From Hsuehochloa calcarea (taxonomy: Eukaryota; Streptophyta; Magnoliopsida; Poales; Poaceae): a stretch of 64,000 nucleotides of DNA. Both the position numbers and the translations under genes were made by a program. Location: assembly GCA_036346395.1 (NCBI GenBank), contig CM070611.1:24872473-24936472 (forward strand), written 5' to 3'. The notes beneath the pieces were generated by a model. It saw nothing but the letters and a program-made list of their open reading frames with translations, was not told the DNA's origin and made no database searches. Numbering within the stretch: position 1 is the stretch's first letter; each line of letters opens with the position of its first letter. Positions 34,951 to 45,883 of this stretch are shown piece by piece.

Positions 34951-35012
34951 CTACTCGTCAGTGTCACCTAAATCGGCACTAACGAGCTCATCGGGCTTGA
35001 AGTCGTCCTCAC
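34951..35012 (-). CDS. Putative terminal exon of the D LTR peptide (62 nt)
   Basis: Preceded on the minus strand by CTACTGGTTTTCAG. One base from the upstream exon completes a Gly codon, then EDDFKPDELVSADLGDTDE and a TAG stop. It differs from the G exon in five codons, three of them synonymous. Length and phase are identical to G and A. Confidence 0.55.
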
Positions 35013-35390
35013 CTGAAAACCAGTAGACAAACTGGCTGAGAACAAAGCTACTCACAAGTCTTATACAAAGAAAAAAATAGTTATTCATATTGGGCAATCA
35101 AATGATAGCATTAGTGGTTCTAGTTTTGCAGAAAATGCAACATCTTACATTCCTAGACCATCTAGTTTTTTAAAAGCCAATTTTTATATCATTTCTTCAA
35201 TAAAGGATTTCACAAGACATATATAATTGTATAGATCAACCAATATCAAAGTGGCTGTCCACTTTGATAAACTAATGTGCACGAATATCCCATTCATGCT
35301 GTAACCAAGTTATAACCATGTCAACTTTTAATTTCAAATCTAACGATGAAGCATGCCAAAACCAAGTGTTGTCTACAACCGTGGACACGG

Positions 35391-35402
35391 CTATTCGAAT
35401 AG
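35391..35402. other. LTR palindrome CTATTCGAATAG (D)
   Basis: Exact palindrome inside the presumed D LTR intron, followed by a TTACCCACACG box. Confidence 0.7.
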
Positions 35403-36300
35403 ATTATCTCTGCAGAGCTATCCTTCTTTACCCACACGACTCGACTAACCCGTAAGCATCCAGATGCCTCAAGAAAATGACACACTTCCTAATTAGGTAT
35501 GCCGGTCGGGGAGAATCGAGATACAGTCAATTTTTGCAAGAAAGCCATATTGAGATAAGTCCCCTCATGAGTTATTCTCATACTTAGTACAAGCTAAGGA
35601 TAGCGCCTGCTAAGCGGGCTCACAAGTTGCATTGGAATAATACCAATGTAATGTAAATAACCAAAATTGGTGCTCCCATGCCCATTATAAAAAATTACAT
35701 CAGCTCCTCCGAACAAATGATCAAACACAAATGTACTCACACCACCATGCGACATAACACAATAAAAATTCTCCCTTACTTAACCGTACAGTACCCATAT
35801 CCTGCGTGTGATAGCACGATTAGTACTTGGAACATAAGTCCATGGTTCGGTCCTTAATGGTCCGGACAAGAGAACCACAAACCCGAGTCTCGTGCATAAC
35901 AGCTCCCAAACTACAACCACTTGTCCGGATCCAAAACCATTTAACAGCAACAAGTTTTTAACTCAATTACCAGATATAACAATCTAAACAAAAGGGAAAT
36001 AAGAATTGTTATGTGTCTCCCACAATTGACGAGCTAATCCCATCAATTCATCTATTATGCTTCTAGACCCGCAATGGCTAAGCAGTCAACGCATAACCTT
36101 CACATCATCACAAGTATCTATCTTAAGCATAATTATAAGGTAATAATCAAGGATAATCAGCAAGTGTAGGACATAGCTAACTACGCACAACATAATGATA
36201 TACACAAAAAAGCATGCAAACAACATCATTGCATTTCAAACACTAGTGTATTAAAACTGGGATCAATATGATCCAAAAAGAAAGTTCAAGCGATGCTTGC

Positions 36301-36363
36301 CTTGCTAGAACCTCACTTGCTCACTCTCGGTGGCGTAAGAGTCTACGTTGATCGTTTCAGGAT
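36301..36363 (-). CDS. Putative internal exon of the D LTR peptide (63 nt, one stop)
   Basis: Preceded by ATTCTATAG and ending AGCAAG|GCAAGC. It reads (D)PETINVDSYATESEQVRF, a stop where G has Gln, then Q. Same 63-nt length, codon phase and GC splice site as in G. The single stop probably makes this copy null. Confidence 0.5.
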
Positions 36364-37352
36364 CTATAGAATAAAGATACCGATAAACATCGAACAATAC
36401 CACGAACATCAAATTGCTCCAAAATGCATGATTTTTCTACAGTAGTTAGTTCAGGATTTTATATAAATTTAGGTGAAAGAACTATTCCAATTGCATTTGG
36501 CATGCGAGAGATATAGTAGTTTGAATTCCAATTACCTGAAAACGTAATTTATTTAATTTAACAATTTGGCCAAAATTTGTAGAGCAGTGGGGAGACAAAG
36601 GGTTACATAGGTAAATAGATAATAATATTATAAACCCAATTCAACTTGGTTCAATTCATTAGGAGTCTTTATGCAAAAGTTATGAATTTTTAATGTTATC
36701 AGCCTTTTTCTATTGCAAAAATAATAGCTTTATGGATCATATTCCAAAACTATATTCTGTGATACAAATACATGTTTTAAACCTATTTTTAAATAAAGTT
36801 CAATAAAAATGAAAATTTTCAGCACTGGTTTCATCCATTTTGGAGTTAGGATGAATTTGTTATGCATTTTTGAAGTTACTCAAATTTCTAGTGTATAAAT
36901 AAATGGATTTCGAATTTTCTAAAGCATTTATGACTTTTATCACCGGAAGCTATGCTAGCCACAGTCACTGATGGGTGGGGTCTGATGAATAGTGTATTTT
37001 TATTTTAACCCTGGATTTTAATTTTTCGGACTGACAAGTGGGGCGTACTTGTCATTGGCACGCTCCATGAAACAGCGCGTGAACCGCGAGTCCACAAGCC
37101 GGTTCACATGGCTCACGACTGTGCACTTAAGGCTCGAGCACACATGTCAATTTCAAATTTGAAACCATTATTTGACCTTGTTTTCTGTTCATGGGGCCCA
37201 CATGTAAGCGACTCATTACTGTCCTTAAGACAGCCATTAATACTAACCTCAATCATTAGCAATTAATGACGCTGATTAGCCTTAATGGCATTGCTATAGT
37301 GCGGTCGGTGTACGAAAACAAGCCTTAGTTTGTTGCTGAGCTCACCGCCGGC

Positions 37353-37357
37353 GATTC
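37353..37357. other. Solo-LTR target-site duplication, left (GATTC)
   Basis: GATTC recurs at 38914-38918 on the other side of the solo LTR. Confidence 0.85.
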
Positions 37358-37519
37358 TGAAGGATCGAAATGGCAACAGAGGGGGGTGAATGGTGCCTTA
37401 AAAATTAAGAACTCCCCTTTACTGTATTTAAACAAACCTACAAAACCCTCTGGAAATCTCAAGAAGAGGAATGAGGCAAAATCAGAGAACGAAAACAAGC
37501 TTGGTCGTTTCGTAAATCG

Positions 37520-38770
37520 GAACTTCCGCCACAGTGACGGAAGTTAGGAATCGAAGTTCCGCACTTAGATGGCGGAAGTTCCGATTATCCCGACAAGAAC
37601 AGAGCGACCGAACGATTCAAAAATTTGAAATACTTTTGATTTGCTGCTCTTCTCAGGTCAAGTCTCACAGGACATCATCCTAAACAACATCTTGACCTCA
37701 TGAGAAGAAATCGCAGACAAAGATCGTCTAATTAAAGAGAAATCAAATTTCTTGAAGAAGGGGTAAGAGAGGCCACAAACTGAAATTCAAGAGATTCTTT
37801 GATTCTTGACTCATGAAACTTTGAGGATATATTAGCAATATCAATAAGACTCTAGATATCAAGTTTCATGCCATCTCATAAGAAGAATCAAAAGTTTCAC
37901 CAAAACCCTAGATATTCAACGTATGAACAGAGAGAAGAAAGAGGCATAAACAAAGAACCAAAACCTCAGAATTTCATTGATAGGTATCAAAAGATTACAG
38001 AGGCAAACACAGAGGAATGATTACATGAATTTCAGTTCATCCTCTCCAACTCAACAAACTCTCCAAAAAGCAAAACAAACTCTCCAAAAGCTCTTTTGCT
38101 AAAGCTAACCCTAATTTTCTCTCTCAAAAAGTTCAACCCTACAACCAGGGGTTCACCTCTATTTATAGCCCTTGGCTAACGGGTCTCCAACCCATTAAGC
38201 CCTCTACACCCGAATGGAACCGCCTCCACTTGTGCCGCTATGCGAAAAGACCGTTTCGCCCTTGCGCACCTTCCGAAGCCTCCGTACACACCTTGCTGTC
38301 CTTGACTCGCAACCACCTCAAGATTCACGCCGTCTTCGACACATCCCGACCGTTCTGATCTCAACGCCGCCTGCGCCTAGTCCGATCACCTCGTGTCTCG
38401 CCACGACTTCATCTCGATGTCATGCAGTCAACACAGACAAACACACATCACATAGTATTGCCCAATATCATAGCATCAATATTTGTACAAGACTCAAACT
38501 CATACAAACTCAAAATCACAAACTATGCCTTTACGCACGCTTCTGCGATAATCGGAAGTTCAAGATTACCATTGCGGAAGTTCCGATTATCGAACGACCG
38601 CACTCCCAGATTTAAAAATTCGATTTTCATCATAGCAGAAGACCCTTGTCAGGTTTATCGGAAGTTCCGCGTTCCCAGGAGCGGAAGTTCCGATTATCAA
38701 CACATCAGAACACATTTCCCAGATTAATCGGAAGATCCGCTTTCCAAAGCCGGAAGTTCCGACATCTAAC
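37520..38770. repeat. CGGAAGTTCCG dyads in the solo LTR
   Basis: Seven or more copies of the 11-bp dyad CGGAAGTTCCG or a one-base variant, in two clusters (37520-37590 and 38545-38770), several followed by ATTATC. Confidence 0.7.
38159..38168 (-). promoter_or_regulatory. Solo LTR TATA box
   Basis: CTATAAATAG on the minus strand, the same core as in the copia LTRs, indicating minus orientation. Confidence 0.6.
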
Positions 38771-38913
38771 TTCCGCTACATACATGGCGGTAGTTTCGCT
38801 TTCTCTGCTTCATCACGTAAACAAGACAAACAGAGAGACTCAACTCTCAACCTATTCAACAAGTTGTCAAATACTCATCACTCACAATGGAGGACCTCTC
38901 ACATGGTCTCTCA

Positions 38914-38918
38914 GATTC
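38914..38918. other. Solo-LTR target-site duplication, right (GATTC)
   Basis: Perfect match to 37353-37357. Confidence 0.85.
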
Positions 38919-39308
38919 CGACCACGGCGGCGTGAACCAAGGACAACTACCGGTTCCTAATAGCAATGCACAACTTTGGGGAGTGGTATCAATGGCTGAG
39001 CCGGCCTGTACCGGTAGCTAGCCGAAGTTGCGAAACGATATTTATACAGCAAACGTGCATGCAGCGATTGAGCTCTGCAGCGTCCAAGATAGCAGATGCC
39101 CGAGCATCTGTGAAGTCCAGGGAGACTACCTGAAAGTCAAAGAGAAGAGATGATGGCCGGAGCTAACTTGATGCCGACGATGGCCATGGCGGCAGTGTGG
39201 TTCAACGTGGAGGGAAAATCCTATGAAGAACTAGAGCGAGTGAATGCTCGGGATTGCTTAGGACCATTAGAGAATGCCAGAGGAGCAAACAATCGGAGAA
39301 TGGCTTAC

Positions 39309-39431
39309 CGGAGCAAGGTGGGAGACGAAGGGTTGGTTCTTCGGACGATTTGATTCAATTCTCATATAGACGGACTCCTGTCGTGCATTGTCAAAATTAG
39401 TTGAGGGGAACTCATCTTCGAGCTCAAAGAC
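39309..39431 (-). CDS. Second conserved open segment in the D LTR
   Basis: Open for 41 codons on the minus strand, containing FELEDEFPSTNFDNARQ and then ESVYMRIESNRPKNQPFVSH, and ending at CTCCG|GTAAGC, a good 5' splice site. The G LTR has the equivalent at 40829-40952 (FELEYEFRSPNFGNARQ, then a stop) ending at TCTG|GTAAGG. It may be an upstream exon of the LTR peptide, but the phase into the 63-nt exon does not fit directly, so the link is unproved. Confidence 0.35.
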
Positions 39432-40828
39432 ACGACATGACGCGCAAAAGACAAGAAGGAGCTCACCGGAGACACTGGAACGGATCGGAGTGTTGGCGGT
39501 GCGCGCTCTGGAGCAGCAGGGGGCTTGAAGGCATTCTGGAAGCAACAAAGCGAATGGGGAGCTAGCATTAGCCAAAATGGAACCGGTATTGATCCTGGAG
39601 AAGGAAGGGTGCGCCGGTGAGGAACTTACCCGAGTGTGGTGCTCAAACGAGCTTCTTCCTTCTCAACTCCGAGAGAAGGAATGAGCTGAAACTAGGCGAA
39701 GGAGGGAGTATTTAGCTCAGGGAGTTGACCGAGTGGAGGCGGTGTCACACGGCGAAGCTTCAGGAGTGGTCGGGAGGGGCGGTGTCACATCCCCAAATTA
39801 ATAAAGAGGATTACTATGCATCTCATTGGCATGCATCATATTTTCAAGCATTTACATTGTACATTGCACTAGGAAAATCTTATCCAATTGTTTAAACATA
39901 CACTTACCTAAAACAAAACCTAAAGAAAACAATATCAAAAACTTATGATCATCCTCTGGAAACAATTTATTCAATTACTATATTAATTAGCATGAATTCA
40001 TATAATTTTTCCCAAATTTTTGGAACCCAATATGAACCACATAAAATTCAAACTCGATTAATAACTTATGCTTTTGTGAAATTGAAATATACCAATTAAA
40101 TCTTGAACAGTGGGTTTTCCTAATTTGTATGGTCACTAGGTTGCCCTAGGAACCCACCTGATTAATTTCATATTTTTATTAATTTAATTGCTATATTTTG
40201 AAGGCCAGTCAAACTAGGAGAATTAAAATACAAAATCAGTCAAACCTGGTTACTATTCCTCGGGCCCGAGCCACATGCACAGTAACCCACCATCCGATCG
40301 AGATCGAACGGCTGATCTCTATCGCCCACTCGCGCCGCGCCGCGCCGCTGTCACTGGTAGGTGGACCCAGATTCCTGTCGCCGTTGTCTACCTCTCGCTG
40401 GCTCTCACGCAGATCTCGACTGCCACGCACCGTGCATCTTCTACTGCGTGCCGTCACCGCCGGATCGCACCGCCTAAATCGACCGTCCCGAGCTTCCCTA
40501 GCTAACGTCGCTTCTTCCCGGTCCATTTCCTACCTTTAACCCACCTCCCTGCTCTCGCTTCTCCCGCACTTCTCCTCTGGCTGTCGAGGAGAGGGAAGCT
40601 CGTGTGAGCTCAGTTCTTTGGTAAAATCCTCGCCTCTGGTTCTCCGAGTCTCCTCCTTCGGTGCCATTTCCATTTTCGCTGAGCCCCAGCTTTGGTGTTG
40701 TTTGTAGCTTCTGGAACACCTAAGGGTCTTTCACTGCTCTGGAGCTCGCACCGAAGGCCATCGCCTTGTCTATCTCTTCCGTCCTTGTGTCTGGTGAGAT
40801 ACTTGCTAACTCTCGCACATCATATCAT

Positions 40829-40952
40829 GTCTTTGAGCTCGAGTATGAGTTCCGCTCACCCAATTTTGGCAATGCACGACAGTAACTCGCGAATTCGAAG
40901 ATTGATCCATTTTCAGTTGACATCAAAACTCTTCGTCTCCCACTTTGATCTG
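40829..40952 (+). CDS. Second conserved open segment in the G LTR (broken)
   Basis: Matches the D segment at 39309-39431: FELEYEFRSPNFGNARQ, then an in-frame TAA, and one extra base overall. It ends at CTG|GTAAGG. Kept spacing and text across D and G suggest function, but this copy is interrupted. Confidence 0.3.
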
Positions 40953-42339
40953 GTAAGGCACTCCTTAATTCTCTGCTGCTAGAGCATACCCTAGGGATCT
41001 ATGGGCCATCCTGAAGCTTCAATATTTTCCTTGTTGCTCAGGGCATCTTCTCCACGGTGGACCGCATCTCCGTTGTGGACCTCATCGTCGCCAAACCAGC
41101 TCCGGTCATCCAGTCTTCTCTCCAACGCTCAAGTAGCTCTCTAGTAGTATGTAGATGCTCGGGCACCCGCTATCTTGGACGCTGCAGAGCTCACTTGCTT
41201 CATGCACCGTTGCCACAAAAATGCCATCACAGAACTCGGTTAGCGCCGACACGCAGCCGGCTCGGTAGCTGAGACCACTCCCCAAAGTTGCGCAGTGCTA
41301 TTAGGAACCCATAGCTGCCCTTAGTTCACACCGCTATGGCCAGAATCGCCGGCAATCCGCCGGCGAGTAAAGCACGGTCGTTGTCGGACGTCCTTGCACA
41401 CTGTAGCTTCATCATTAGACAATTAATGTGACACTTAAACACTAATTGGTAATTACTGTGATTGATGATGTCCTAAAGGAATAAGTGAGTCTATTGCAGG
41501 TGGGTCCCGCGCACAGAAAACCAGGAGAATAAGCAGCAGCTGGCCGGTGGGCCTCATCACTTAAACCCATTTGCACTGTGCCGTGGGCCGGTGAACCCTC
41601 GCCGCGGAATGGCAGTCCATGCACTATGCGGTGGACCTAGCCACTGACACATGGGCCCTATATGTAAACCGAGAAAATCTAAATCCCTGGGTAAATAATA
41701 ATTGGTACTGTTGTATGGCCCCACCGATCAGCGGCCGTGGCTAGCGCGAGGCTCGGTAAGAAAATTATAAATCCATTTAAGAAAATCAGAATGTGTTTAT
41801 TTATAAACTGAAAAATATGATTAACTTTAGAAATGCATAACTAATTCATTTTAACTCCAAATTGGATGAAACCAGTGCTGGTAATTTTAATTTTGGATGA
41901 GATTTATTTCAAAATAGGTTGCACATCTTTCTCTGTAGTAGAAAGTATAGTTTTAGAAAATAAGCATTTAATTGATTACCTTTACAATAGAAAAATGGTT
42001 ATAGCTTTAAAAATTCATAACTTTTGTATAGAAACTCCAAATGCGATGAACCAAGTTGCAGTGGGCCTATAATACTATTCTCAATTTATCTATGTAATCT
42101 TTGGTCTCCTCACTGCTCTAAATATTTTTGCTAAAACTCCATATCAAATAAAATGCATTTTCGGGACAAACAAAATTCAAACGGCCATAACTTTCACCTA
42201 CTAAATGCAAATGGAATAATTCTTGCACCTAAATTCATCTAAAATCATCATATCACCATTGTGAAAATCTCACACATTTTTGTGCATTTTGCATTTTGTG
42301 CATTTTTCTCGATGTTTATTCTGTATTATCTTTATTTAG

Positions 42340-42402
42340 ATCCCGAAGCGATTTATATTGACTCGTACGCCACCGAGGCCGAACAACTTGAATATCAGCA
42401 AG
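42340..42402 (+). CDS. Putative internal exon of the G LTR peptide (63 nt)
   Basis: Preceded by ATTATCTTTATTTAG and followed by CAGCAAG|GCAAGC. It reads (D)PEAIYIDSYATEAEQLEYQQ without a stop and leaves one base (G) for the next codon. The donor is GC, as in A, D, E1, E2 and F. The intron (42403-43719, 1317 nt) ends in TTTTTCTCTTTCAG. The peptide is acidic (net charge about -5 over 21 residues), has no signal or membrane segment, and belongs to no family I recognise. No upstream start codon can be assigned with confidence. Confidence 0.55.
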
Positions 42403-43320
42403 GCAAGCATCATTTGAACTTTCTTTTGCATCCTATTGATCCCAGTTTTATTACACTAGTGTTTGAAATGCAATGATATTGCATGCATGCTATTTGCGGT
42501 ATATCGTTATATTGTGAGTAGATTAGTTATATCCTATACTTGTTGTTTGTCCCTAATATTTTCCACACACATATGCTTAAGATAGATGTTGTGATGATAA
42601 GATTGTTGTGTGTTGAATGCTTAGCCATTGCAGTTCTAGATAACGCAGTAGATCAATTGACGGGACTAGCTCGTCAATTGTCGGAAACACATAACAACTC
42701 ATACTTTTATTTTTGTACAGATTGTTACTTCTGGTTATTAAGTTAAATTTTGGTTATGTTAAAAAGGTTTTTCGGTCCGGACAAGTGGTTGTAGTGTGGG
42801 TGCTGTTATGCACGAGACCCGGGCTTGTGGTTGTCTTGTCTGGAGCATTAAGGACCGAGCCATGGACGTTACACTCCAAGTAACGGCGTACTATCACATG
42901 CGGGATATGGGTACCTTACAGTTAAGTAAGGGGAATGTTTTATTGGTTTAGACCGCAGGTGATGTGAGGACATTGCGACCATGAAAGTCTTGTGTTCCAT
43001 AGGAACCCAGTGTGATATATACTGTGCTAAATGAGCACGATTACATATGTTGTGGGACGCAACATACTAACTACCTCACACTGGCTCCCCACCGGCACAA
43101 CATGTGTGCCCGCTTAGCATTTGCTATATGTTTATGTCTAAGACGGGATTCATTCTCACATAGTTGGTCTATCTCAATAGGATTTTCTTGCTAAAAATGA
43201 CTGTATTTCGATTTTCCCCGGCCGGCATACCTAAGGAAGTGTGCTATTTTTGGAGGCATCTAGAGGCTTACAGGCTAGTCGGGTCATGTGGGTAAAGTAG
43301 TACAACTCTACAGAGATAAT

Positions 43321-43332
43321 CTATTCGAATAG
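43321..43332. other. LTR palindrome CTATTCGAATAG (G)
   Basis: Exact palindrome, preceded by GTGGGTAAAGTAGTACAAC. Confidence 0.7.
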
Positions 43333-43719
43333 ACATGTCCACGGTTATGGACAACACTTGGTTTAAGTATGCTTCATCGTTAGACTTGAAAATTAAAAGT
43401 TGACATGGTTACAATTGGTTACAGCACGAATGGGATGTTCGTGTGCTTTAGTTTATCAAAATGGGCAGCCACTTTTGTATTGATTGATCTGTATTAGTAC
43501 ATATGTCTTGTGAAAATTTCCTTTGAATAAATGATTTACAACTTGGCTTTGAAAACTAGATGGTCTAGGAATGTAAGATGTTGCGATATCTGCAAAACTA
43601 GAACCACTATTGCTATCCTTTGATTGCCCATTATGCATAACTATTTTCCTTTGTGTAAGACTTGCGAGTACATTTCTACTCAGCTAGTTGTTTGCCGGCC
43701 TTTTATTTTTCTCTTTCAG

Positions 43720-43781
43720 GTGAGGACGATATTGAGCCCGATGAGCTCGTCAGTGCCGATTTAGGCGACACTGACGAGTAG
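43720..43781 (+). CDS. Putative terminal exon of the G LTR peptide (62 nt)
   Basis: Follows a strong pyrimidine tract and CAG. Using the one base left by the 63-nt exon it gives Gly, EDDIEPDELVSADLGDTDE and TAG. Eleven of twenty residues are Asp or Glu. It lies about 510 bases (of LTR sequence, skipping element A) before the LTR end, so the peptide would be made from the leader, well ahead of the extra ORF and gag. Confidence 0.55.
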
Positions 43782-44451
43782 TGCTATCATTTAACCCCCT
43801 GTCGGTTGCCTTGTGTTATGGGCATACCTTGTTGGACCTTTTGATTTATTTATCTTGCTTCTGCTGTTATTTAGCACTCTTATTTGAATTTGGCCGGTCG
43901 GCCATTATGTAATAGTTGTAGACTTAACTATTATGTTGTATGTCTTTTGGATTGTTAATGTACGATGTTGTATGGATATGATCAACGTTGAATGAGAGTA
44001 TGAGCGTGTTGGTCGCTAATCCTGGGAGCCAACACGACCTCATACTCACTGTTATGAATCCCACTTTACCTTATCTAAGCATTGGCTTTGACCGTTTGGA
44101 GAACCGATAATGTGAGACCCCGGTTTATCCGGCTTGTAATGCTTAACCATCCATTCGGTCCTAGCATCACAAAGCGAGATAATCCGAGACTCGAGACATG
44201 TATACTTCCCAGTGCAGATATACACCTCATCACAAAGTTCATGCATCAATTCCATTCATCCACATAGAACCGAAACACGAGCGAGCAGTATTAATAATAT
44301 TAAACCGAGTCATTACAAAGAGAGGCCAACCGCCAACAATAAAAGAGACAACAATAAATTAAGCAATGAAGCAAAAGTGCCATAAGATGGCTACGACAAA
44401 AGAGCCAATCAGTGTGCCTTTACCCACAAGGCAACCGACCGGACCGCCAAG

Positions 44452-44513
44452 CTAGTCGCTAAACCCGCAGCACATCTCACAAAAGTGACGCCCTTGGGGC
44501 TCACCTTCTTCCC
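44452..44513 (-). CDS. Putative terminal exon of the element A LTR peptide (62 nt)
   Basis: Preceded on the minus strand by CTTTTGTTTGCAG. In the phase set by the 63-nt exon it reads Gly, EEGEPQGRHFCEMCCGFSD and a stop, exactly 62 nt as in D and G. In the other A LTR (53669-53728) the AG acceptor is missing and the codons are partly altered. Confidence 0.5.
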
Positions 44514-44918
44514 CTGCAAACAAAAGCAGCCGGCAAAAGCCGGTGAGTACTTTGAATGTACTAGCAAGACTTACATGTGGAATAACAAACCTGTACATAT
44601 ACTATATGCAAGCTTAATCAAAAGTAGGCTGTATGTTTCATTTTAGCATAAAGCAATTTTCCATTTGTAATAATGTAATAGGTTGAAGGCAATGTTAATC
44701 AAATCTGTTTTTAATGTTCAAAAAGTCGCAAAAGACAACAATATAATAGTAGATAGGGAACAGCAACAATCCTGGAGGTGACTAACCCAATAGTCACCAC
44801 AACAATACTATGAATTACCCATTCATACCAACCAGGTCAAGTTTTTAATTTTGAAAACAAAAGTTGTAGTCTAACTCTTGGAAGACCTCCCCAAGCGTGT
44901 CCATAACCTAGGACGAGG

Positions 44919-44930
44919 CTATTCGAATAG
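44919..44930. other. LTR palindrome CTATTCGAATAG (A, 3' LTR)
   Basis: Exact palindrome within CCATAACCTAGGACGAGGCT...TTTTATTCCTGCAGG. Confidence 0.7.
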
Positions 44931-45820
44931 TTTTATTCCTGCAGGGTGTACCAACTTACCCACATGTCGGACCGCCTTTTTGCCACATGATTAAGCACAC
45001 TGCCTTAGGTATGCCGGCACGGCTAAGTCCTACGAGACGTTTCCAATATTATGTATTAACCCGAGTCGCCTGTATGGATAGAAACCCATACGTTGTGTCG
45101 AGTCGTGGCCCGACCTCGGACAACTACCCGTCCGCGGGTAAAGCCTTGGACAAGCTGCGGCGCCCCTCGAGGTGGAGAACCTTCCGGCAATCCCCACCAC
45201 CGCACACCCAACACACACACACGAACACATACCATGTTTCCCGACACACACACAAAAACCTTTCCTCCTGCGACTCGGAGATAACACACGCCAAAGTACT
45301 AAGTCAAGAGGGTCCCATATAACCCTCGTGTGGTTAGTACGCATAGTGCTTGGTTTAGTGTAACAAGATGTTCGGTCCTTGATGACTTGGGCACCATTCG
45401 ATCACACCCAAAAACACCACACCAACATACCATTATGCCCAAGTCCAAATCCGTTTTCATTTTTCAGTTTTTGATTTGCAAAATTAACAAAGCACAAAGT
45501 GCTGGACATAATGGAAGAAAAATAATTTTTGTGTGATCAAGACCATCGACTAAGCCGGTGGTCGCCCAAAGCTACCGAGCTAAGCATGGCTAAGCATTTT
45601 CCAATCGGAAACTACTAAGTGATCCAAGTCCCTCCATCGGACTCCGACCACAGCAAATCACCTAAGCTCATGGTAGTAGAGGATAAACGAGTCCTACAGA
45701 TTATGCAACTATAGGATACTAACCATAATTTAACAACAAAATAGCAATGCATACATACGAGTTGGAAATCAATATATTAGACTTGAAAAATAATAGGATT
45801 AATATGATCAAACAGCTTGC

Positions 45821-45883
45821 CTGCATGCTGTGGGTCAAGATATTGCTGGGGATCAACAATATTGTCGACGTGCTCTTCGGATC
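45821..45883 (-). CDS. Putative internal exon of the element A LTR peptide (63 nt)
   Basis: Preceded by TTTCTCGTTAG and ending GCATGCAG|GCAAGC. It reads SEEHVDNIVDPQQYLDPQHA without stops, 63 nt, leaving one base for the terminal exon. The presumed intron (44514-45820) is 1307 nt, against 1288 in D and 1317 in G. Confidence 0.5.

Larger units (their letters stand above)
37358..38913 (-). mobile_element. Solo LTR, copia type (1556 bp)
   Basis: TGAAGGATCGAAATGGCAAC...GGTCTCTCA, a TG...CA unit with a perfect GATTC duplication and no interior. It interrupts the D LTR at a point where the G LTR is continuous (41330-41350). Its start (AGAGGGGGGTGAATGG) resembles the start of the copia LTR at 6153 (AGAGGGGGTGAATAGG), suggesting the same superfamily. 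Inside are repeats of GCGGAAGTTCCGATTATC and a minus-strand TATA box at 38159-38168. Unequal recombination between two LTRs is the usual origin. Confidence 0.85.
34452..39782 (-). mobile_element. D 5' LTR (gypsy), truncated and carrying a solo LTR
   Basis: Begins TGTGAGGACCCCCGGGTTATT next to the primer site. Without the 1.56-kb solo LTR, about 3.8 kb remain, colinear and inverted relative to the G LTR (for example 34930-35010 with 43720-43800, and 38950-39000 with 41255-41310). It stops at 39782, where the opposite-strand LTR of G begins, so about 0.7 kb of its start is missing here. It has both putative LTR exons (34951-35012, 36301-36363). The 35013-36300 intron-like stretch contains no other credible gene. 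Confidence 0.8.
39783..44110 (+). mobile_element. G 5' LTR (gypsy), main part
   Basis: Begins TGTCACATCCCCAAATTAAT inside the antisense D LTR; GGCGG at 39778-39782 is the candidate left target duplication. It is interrupted at 44110 by element A and resumes at 57203. The D LTR is continuous across the same point, which proves the split. With the 177-bp remainder the LTR is about 4.5 kb. It has both peptide exons (42340-42402, 43720-43781) and the palindrome (43321-43332). Its first 0.7 kb, AT-rich then GC-rich, holds nothing I can call. Confidence 0.85.

Noticed and set aside
45030..45344. ORFs around the CACAC-rich part of the element A LTR, both strands
   Set aside because: Located in the presumed intron; His/Thr/Cys-rich text from CA repeats, not conserved in frame in the other A LTR.
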